Of a DNA stretch of 44,254 bases, positions 41,844-44,254 are shown one piece after another (the first letter of the stretch is position 1; each line of letters opens with the position of its first letter). This stretch comes from Bacteroidales bacterium. Lineage in GTDB: Bacteria; Bacteroidota; Bacteroidia; Bacteroidales; WCHB1-69. The translations under genes were made by a program, and so were the position numbers. The notes under the pieces were generated by a model. The model saw only the letters and a program-made list of their open reading frames with translations. It made no database searches and had not been told where the DNA came from. The stretch lies in assembly GCA_016288655.1 (NCBI GenBank), contig JAEEKX010000028.1, positions 1 through 44,254 on the forward strand. The letters are read 5' to 3'.

Positions 41844-42869
41844 ATGTCAAGATTCATTTCCTTATTGCTTCTATTTTGCACCATGACCGGCTGGTCGCAG
41901 GAGATATTGCTCAGCACCCACTGGACACAAGATCCCCCATACAATATGCTTTGTCCAAGGGATCCCGTAAATGACTACTCCTACAGTTATGCCGGATGTC
42001 CTGCCGTTGCCATGGGACAGATCATCAACTATTTGCAAACGACACAATCCACCCGCTTTTCAGATGACGACGACTATATGCACATCTACGCCGGACGTAA
42101 TTTCTCCATCGATGACGATTGGGAAGAGCTGCAATTCCCGTCGTTTCCGCAGTTGAATGTGATGTTGGATTCCGTGGATGCTTTTTTCCAGCGTGGCGAG
42201 GAGCTATCCGACCCGTTGGCCGCCGCGCTCATTTTTGCGTGCGGCACGGCAATGAAGCAGGTCTATTCCGCGCAAGGATCCGGCACATTCTCCGTGGATC
42301 AGGCATATGAGGCCTACCAGCGATTCGGCTTCTCCGACTGCATGTTGCTTCGCGAGCCGGATTCCGCCATGTATGCCCTGTTGATCAGCAATTTGCAGGC
42401 CGGCTATCCCGCCCATCTGGCCGTGGAGACCCCTGACGCCACGGCCGGTCACAACGTCGTTGTCGATGGCTACCGCGAAAGCGACGGCAAGTTCCACCTC
42501 AACTTCGGCTACGGCGGCTATATGGACGACTGGTACGACATTCCCGACCCCGATTTCTATTATGGCATGACCCAGTTGGAAGGCATTATCATGAACCTCA
42601 TCCCCGCGGTTCATTCGGCTGTTCCAGAAGCATTTAACAACTCCCCAAAGACACTTGAGATCTATCCCAATCCGGCTTCCGACATCATCTACCTGAAAAG
42701 TGTTCCCGATGAACAGGTGGAGTATTCCATCATCAATGTCTTGGGACAGGTGGTGGCAACGGGAAGCACCTGCGGATCCATTTCCGTTACCGGATTAGAG
42801 CAAGGGCTCTACTTTCTGCAAATCGAATGGGGATCAGGCCTGAAAACGGCCAAGTTCATTGTGGAATAG
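41844..42869 (+). CDS. Secreted C10 (streptopain-like) cysteine protease with T9SS C-terminal signal
   Basis: 341 residues. A signal peptide (MSRFISLLLLFCTMTGWSQ) is followed at once by the catalytic domain: Cys52 in AGCPAVAMGQIINYL and His203 in AGHNVVVDGYRESDGKFHLNFGYGG (in part) match the streptopain dyad. The long propeptide that keeps streptopain and many relatives inactive is missing. Residues about 270-341 (EIYPNPASDIIYLKS ... GLEQGLYFLQIEWGSGLKTAKFIVE, quoted in parts) are a type A T9SS sorting domain with the PNP and GLY-F-Q motifs. It is thus exported to or anchored at the surface. It may be read with nadA. Confidence 0.85.
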   Translation: MSRFISLLLLFCTMTGWSQEILLSTHWTQDPPYNMLCPRDPVNDYSYSYAGCPAVAMGQIINYLQTTQSTRFSDDDDYMHIYAGRNFSIDDDWEELQFPSFPQLNVMLDSVDAFFQRGEELSDPLAAALIFACGTAMKQVYSAQGSGTFSVDQAYEAYQRFGFSDCMLLREPDSAMYALLISNLQAGYPAHLAVETPDATAGHNVVVDGYRESDGKFHLNFGYGGYMDDWYDIPDPDFYYGMTQLEGIIMNLIPAVHSAVPEAFNNSPKTLEIYPNPASDIIYLKSVPDEQVEYSIINVLGQVVATGSTCGSISVTGLEQGLYFLQIEWGSGLKTAKFIVE

Positions 42870-42873
42870 CGTG

Positions 42874-43770
42874 TTATCTTGAACCGGCATCCGGCTCGAT
42901 GTGGATGCTGATTTGGGTCTCATGGCCATATTTTTCGTAAAGATGGTCTTCGATCTGGGTGGCGATCTCGTGGGCATCGAACACACTCATCTGCGGATCC
43001 ACCACGACATGAGCATCGATGATGTAGGCGATGCCGTTCTTTCGGGTCTTGAGGTTGTGGATGTCCTTCACCCCCTCCACCGACATCGCCGTTTGGACGA
43101 TTTCCTTTTCAACATCCTCTGGCAGAGATGATTCAAGCAGTTCCGACAATGCCGGTATCGACATTTTGACACCGAAGACGATGATGGCGATGCTGATGCC
43201 GCAGGAGACCAGCGGGTCGAGGACCGTCCACCGACTGCCCAGCAGGTAAGCGCCGCCGATGCCCACGAAGGCACCGACTGACGAGAGGGCGTCGCTGCGG
43301 TGGTGCCAGGCGTTGGCCTTGGTGACGGGGCTATCGACCTCCTTGGCGACCTTCATGGTGGCCCGGAAGAGGATCTCCTTGGCCGCGATGGAGACGGCGG
43401 CGGCCACAAGGGCGATGGCACCGGGACGCGGGATCGTCTTGCCGTGGAAGAAGTCCATGACAGAGTGCACGCCATTGGCCAGCAGGTTGCCGCCCACGGC
43501 GATGAGCAGGATGCTGACGATCAGCGTGCCCAAAGTCTCGAACTTGCCATGCCCGAAGGGGTGGCTCCTGTCCGTATCCTTGGAGGCCCAATGGGAGAAG
43601 ATGAGGACCACGAAATCGCTGAAGAGGTCTGACAGCGAGTGGACGCCGTCGGCGATCATGGCTGCGCTCTTACCGAACACGCCGGCGCAGATCTTGCCCG
43701 CGGTGAGCAGGATGTTCACGAAAGAGCCCCAAAGGGTGATGTTCCTTATTCTACGTTCCCGTTTTTGCAT
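42874..43770 (-). CDS. Cation diffusion facilitator (zinc-type efflux transporter)
   Basis: 298 residues from the ATG at 43770 (MQKRERRIRN); a TTG further up at 43791 falls in the promoter box. Six membrane spans, then a cytoplasmic beta-alpha domain (EGVKDIHNLKTRKNGIAYIIDAHV, in part). Two HxxxD pairs form the metal site: HSLSD in ADGVHSLSD (span 2) and HHRSD in AWHHRSDALSS (span 5). HD-HD sites are typical of zinc carriers, whereas manganese carriers mostly have DD pairs. It exports the ion against protons. It is convergent with the C10 protease gene, 4 bases apart. Confidence 0.9.
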   Translation of the reverse strand: MQKRERRIRNITLWGSFVNILLTAGKICAGVFGKSAAMIADGVHSLSDLFSDFVVLIFSHWASKDTDRSHPFGHGKFETLGTLIVSILLIAVGGNLLANGVHSVMDFFHGKTIPRPGAIALVAAAVSIAAKEILFRATMKVAKEVDSPVTKANAWHHRSDALSSVGAFVGIGGAYLLGSRWTVLDPLVSCGISIAIIVFGVKMSIPALSELLESSLPEDVEKEIVQTAMSVEGVKDIHNLKTRKNGIAYIIDAHVVVDPQMSVFDAHEIATQIEDHLYEKYGHETQISIHIEPDAGSR

Positions 43771-43788
43771 GACGAAAGAATCGAGGTG

Positions 43789-43796
43789 CAAAAATA
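43789..43796 (-). promoter_or_regulatory. -7 box of the cation diffusion facilitator gene
   Basis: Minus-strand TATTTTTG, followed by C, ends 18 bases before the ATG at 43770. It argues that the upstream TTG is not the start. Confidence 0.55.
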
Positions 43797-43972
43797 AGAT
43801 TAATTATAGAAATCGCCAAATGAAATTTCTGCCCCGACTGTTCATTTCATTTGGGTTGCATATGATGCGGTCGTGATACCGCGGTTGCCATGAAATGGGA
43901 ATTTGGTTTTCCCGTGTGAAACGTGTGACAGCGGATTTGACCCCACGAATTACCGCCCCCAAATTCCTGTAG

Positions 43973-44018
43973 GGACGCACCGCGTGCGTCCGAATCCGAA
44001 TCACCGCGTGCGTCCGAA
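43973..44018. repeat. REP-like palindrome with a truncated second copy
   Basis: GGACGCAC-CGC-GTGCGTCC (43973-43991) is a perfect inverted repeat. The right half with its flank, CACCGCGTGCGTCCGAA, is repeated directly at 44002-44018 (first copy 43978-43994). Dispersed palindromes of the GTAGGGACGCAC type are known from several bacterial groups. Confidence 0.7.
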
Positions 44019-44118
44019 ATTAACGGGAGGGTGACTAAAAAGTAGTCATCCTCTTTCTTTTTGCATTTTTCGCAAAGTTGCTTCCGACATTCCATTTCAA
44101 TATTTTTCTGACAAAAAA

Positions 44119-44155
44119 AATGGTTATTTATCTGTTTTTCAGACAAATAACCATT
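44119..44155 (+). other. Long stem-loop upstream of the transposase start
   Basis: AATGGTTATTT (44119-44129) pairs perfectly with AAATAACCATT (44145-44155), and TCTG/CAGA continues the stem after one mismatch, leaving a T5 loop. It lies upstream of the transposase -7 box, so it may be an operator, an outward terminator or a transposase-binding structure. Confidence 0.65.
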
Positions 44156-44175
44156 GCCATTTGATGATTTTTTTG

Positions 44176-44183
44176 TATTTTTG
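44176..44183 (+). promoter_or_regulatory. -7 box of the transposase gene
   Basis: TATTTTTG matches TAnnTTTG; ATTG at 44153-44156 is 19 bases upstream, close to the TTTG -33 box at the right spacing. It lies 38 bases before the ATG. Confidence 0.55.
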
Positions 44184-44221
44184 TATCGCCAAATCACAAA
44201 AACAAACAAAACATCAAGGCA

Positions 44222-44254
44222 ATGGCAAAAATAACATTTAAATCTTACAATCAG
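44222..44254 (+). CDS. Transposase N-terminus (IS1182-like), cut by the window edge
   Basis: Only 11 codons are visible (MAKITFKSYNQ). The wording is close to the start of IS1182-family transposases of Bacteroidetes, which begin MAK-I-F-YNQ. A promoter box and a stem-loop precede it. The length seen is too short for certainty. Confidence 0.5.
   Translation, partial: MAKITFKSYNQ

Larger units (their letters stand above)
43797..44221. other. Intergenic region with REP-like palindrome, two hairpins and a transposase promoter
   Basis: 425 bases without a gene. In order: AT-rich sequence to about 43870, an unremarkable stretch, a REP-like palindrome with a partial second copy (43973-44018), a hairpin that may be the end of an insertion sequence (44027-44053), a long AT-rich hairpin (44119-44155) and a -7 box (44176-44183) before an ATG at 44222. 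Confidence 0.7.
44027..44254 (+). mobile_element. Probable left part of an IS1182-type insertion sequence (runs off the window)
   Basis: The frame starting at 44222 opens MAKITFKSYNQ, which is like the N-terminus of Bacteroidetes IS1182-family transposases. Upstream are an 11-bp stem hairpin (44027-44053, GAGGGTGACTA with TAGTCATCCTC around AAAAG, one mismatch) that may lie at the element's end, and a second stem-loop in the leader. The exact end cannot be fixed without the other inverted repeat. Confidence 0.5.

Noticed and set aside
1-44254. CRISPR array or diversity-generating retroelement
   Set aside because: I saw no array of evenly spaced short repeats with unique spacers. I saw no reverse transcriptase gene and no template/variable repeat pair by the fibre or lectin genes; a pair with a distant template outside the window cannot be excluded.

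Overview
The window is chromosomal DNA of a member of the Bacteroidales that carries a type IX secretion system (T9SS). The evidence is a short primary sigma factor of the Bacteroidetes type (24250-25110), repeated TAnnTTTG promoter -7 boxes, two proteins with T9SS sorting or gliding-type C-termini (17309-19327 and 41844-42869), an HU-CCDC81/SPOR protein, and the apparent start of an IS1182-type element at the right edge. The genus cannot be fixed from this sequence.

Positions 1 to about 17027 are the right-hand part of an integrated tailed phage; the head and replication genes and attL lie beyond the left edge. In order it holds the end of a collagen-like fibre, a probable fibre-associated protein, three consecutive putative receptor-binding proteins that share a short N-terminal Arg-Glu-His box, a lysis cassette (two small membrane proteins, a GH108 endolysin with an EF-hand-like loop, a candidate unimolecular spanin), an amidase-like protein, three small tail/neck proteins, the tape measure protein, three tail-tip proteins, and a leftward tyrosine integrase. 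The integrase abuts the 3' end of an elongator tRNA-Met gene (17027-17100), the likely attachment site. Most phage genes overlap by 1 to 8 bases and look translationally coupled. Two copies of one promoter-like element (6664-6710 and 10724-10769) precede the tape measure gene and the tail-tip genes.

From 17.1 to 26.3 kb are chromosomal genes: a secreted FnIII/CHU_C protein, then a leftward block of housekeeping genes (htrA-like protease, rpoD, rsmI, a stand-alone riboflavin kinase, a deoxynucleoside kinase, kdsB, an HU/SPOR protein with a 54-bp repeat, rlmB). From 26.4 to 29.3 kb are rplU-rpmA, tRNA-Pro(TGG), tRNA-Arg(TCT), and leftward folK, a second deoxynucleoside kinase and a YugP-type protease.

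From 29.5 to 43.8 kb are an orphan CoA-transferase A subunit, kdsA, cysS, an M16 protein without its zinc motif, a GT-C-type membrane glycosyltransferase, a soluble TonB-domain protein, tRNA-Pro(CGG), an MsbA-type ABC exporter, trmB, a BASS-family transporter, an uncharacterised ATP-grasp-like protein, nadA, a C10 cysteine protease with a T9SS tail, and a cation diffusion facilitator. kdsA, kdsB and the exporter fit lipopolysaccharide synthesis and export. The last 450 bases hold a REP-like palindrome, two hairpins and the promoter and first codons of a probable transposase.

The most interesting signals are the REH-box receptor-binding trio, the duplicated phage promoter element, the lysis cassette with a u-spanin candidate, an extended host promoter motif (TAAWTTTGCNGC), and several enzymes in unusual states (riboflavin kinase alone, M16 without HxxEH, CoA-transferase A without B, C10 protease without propeptide).
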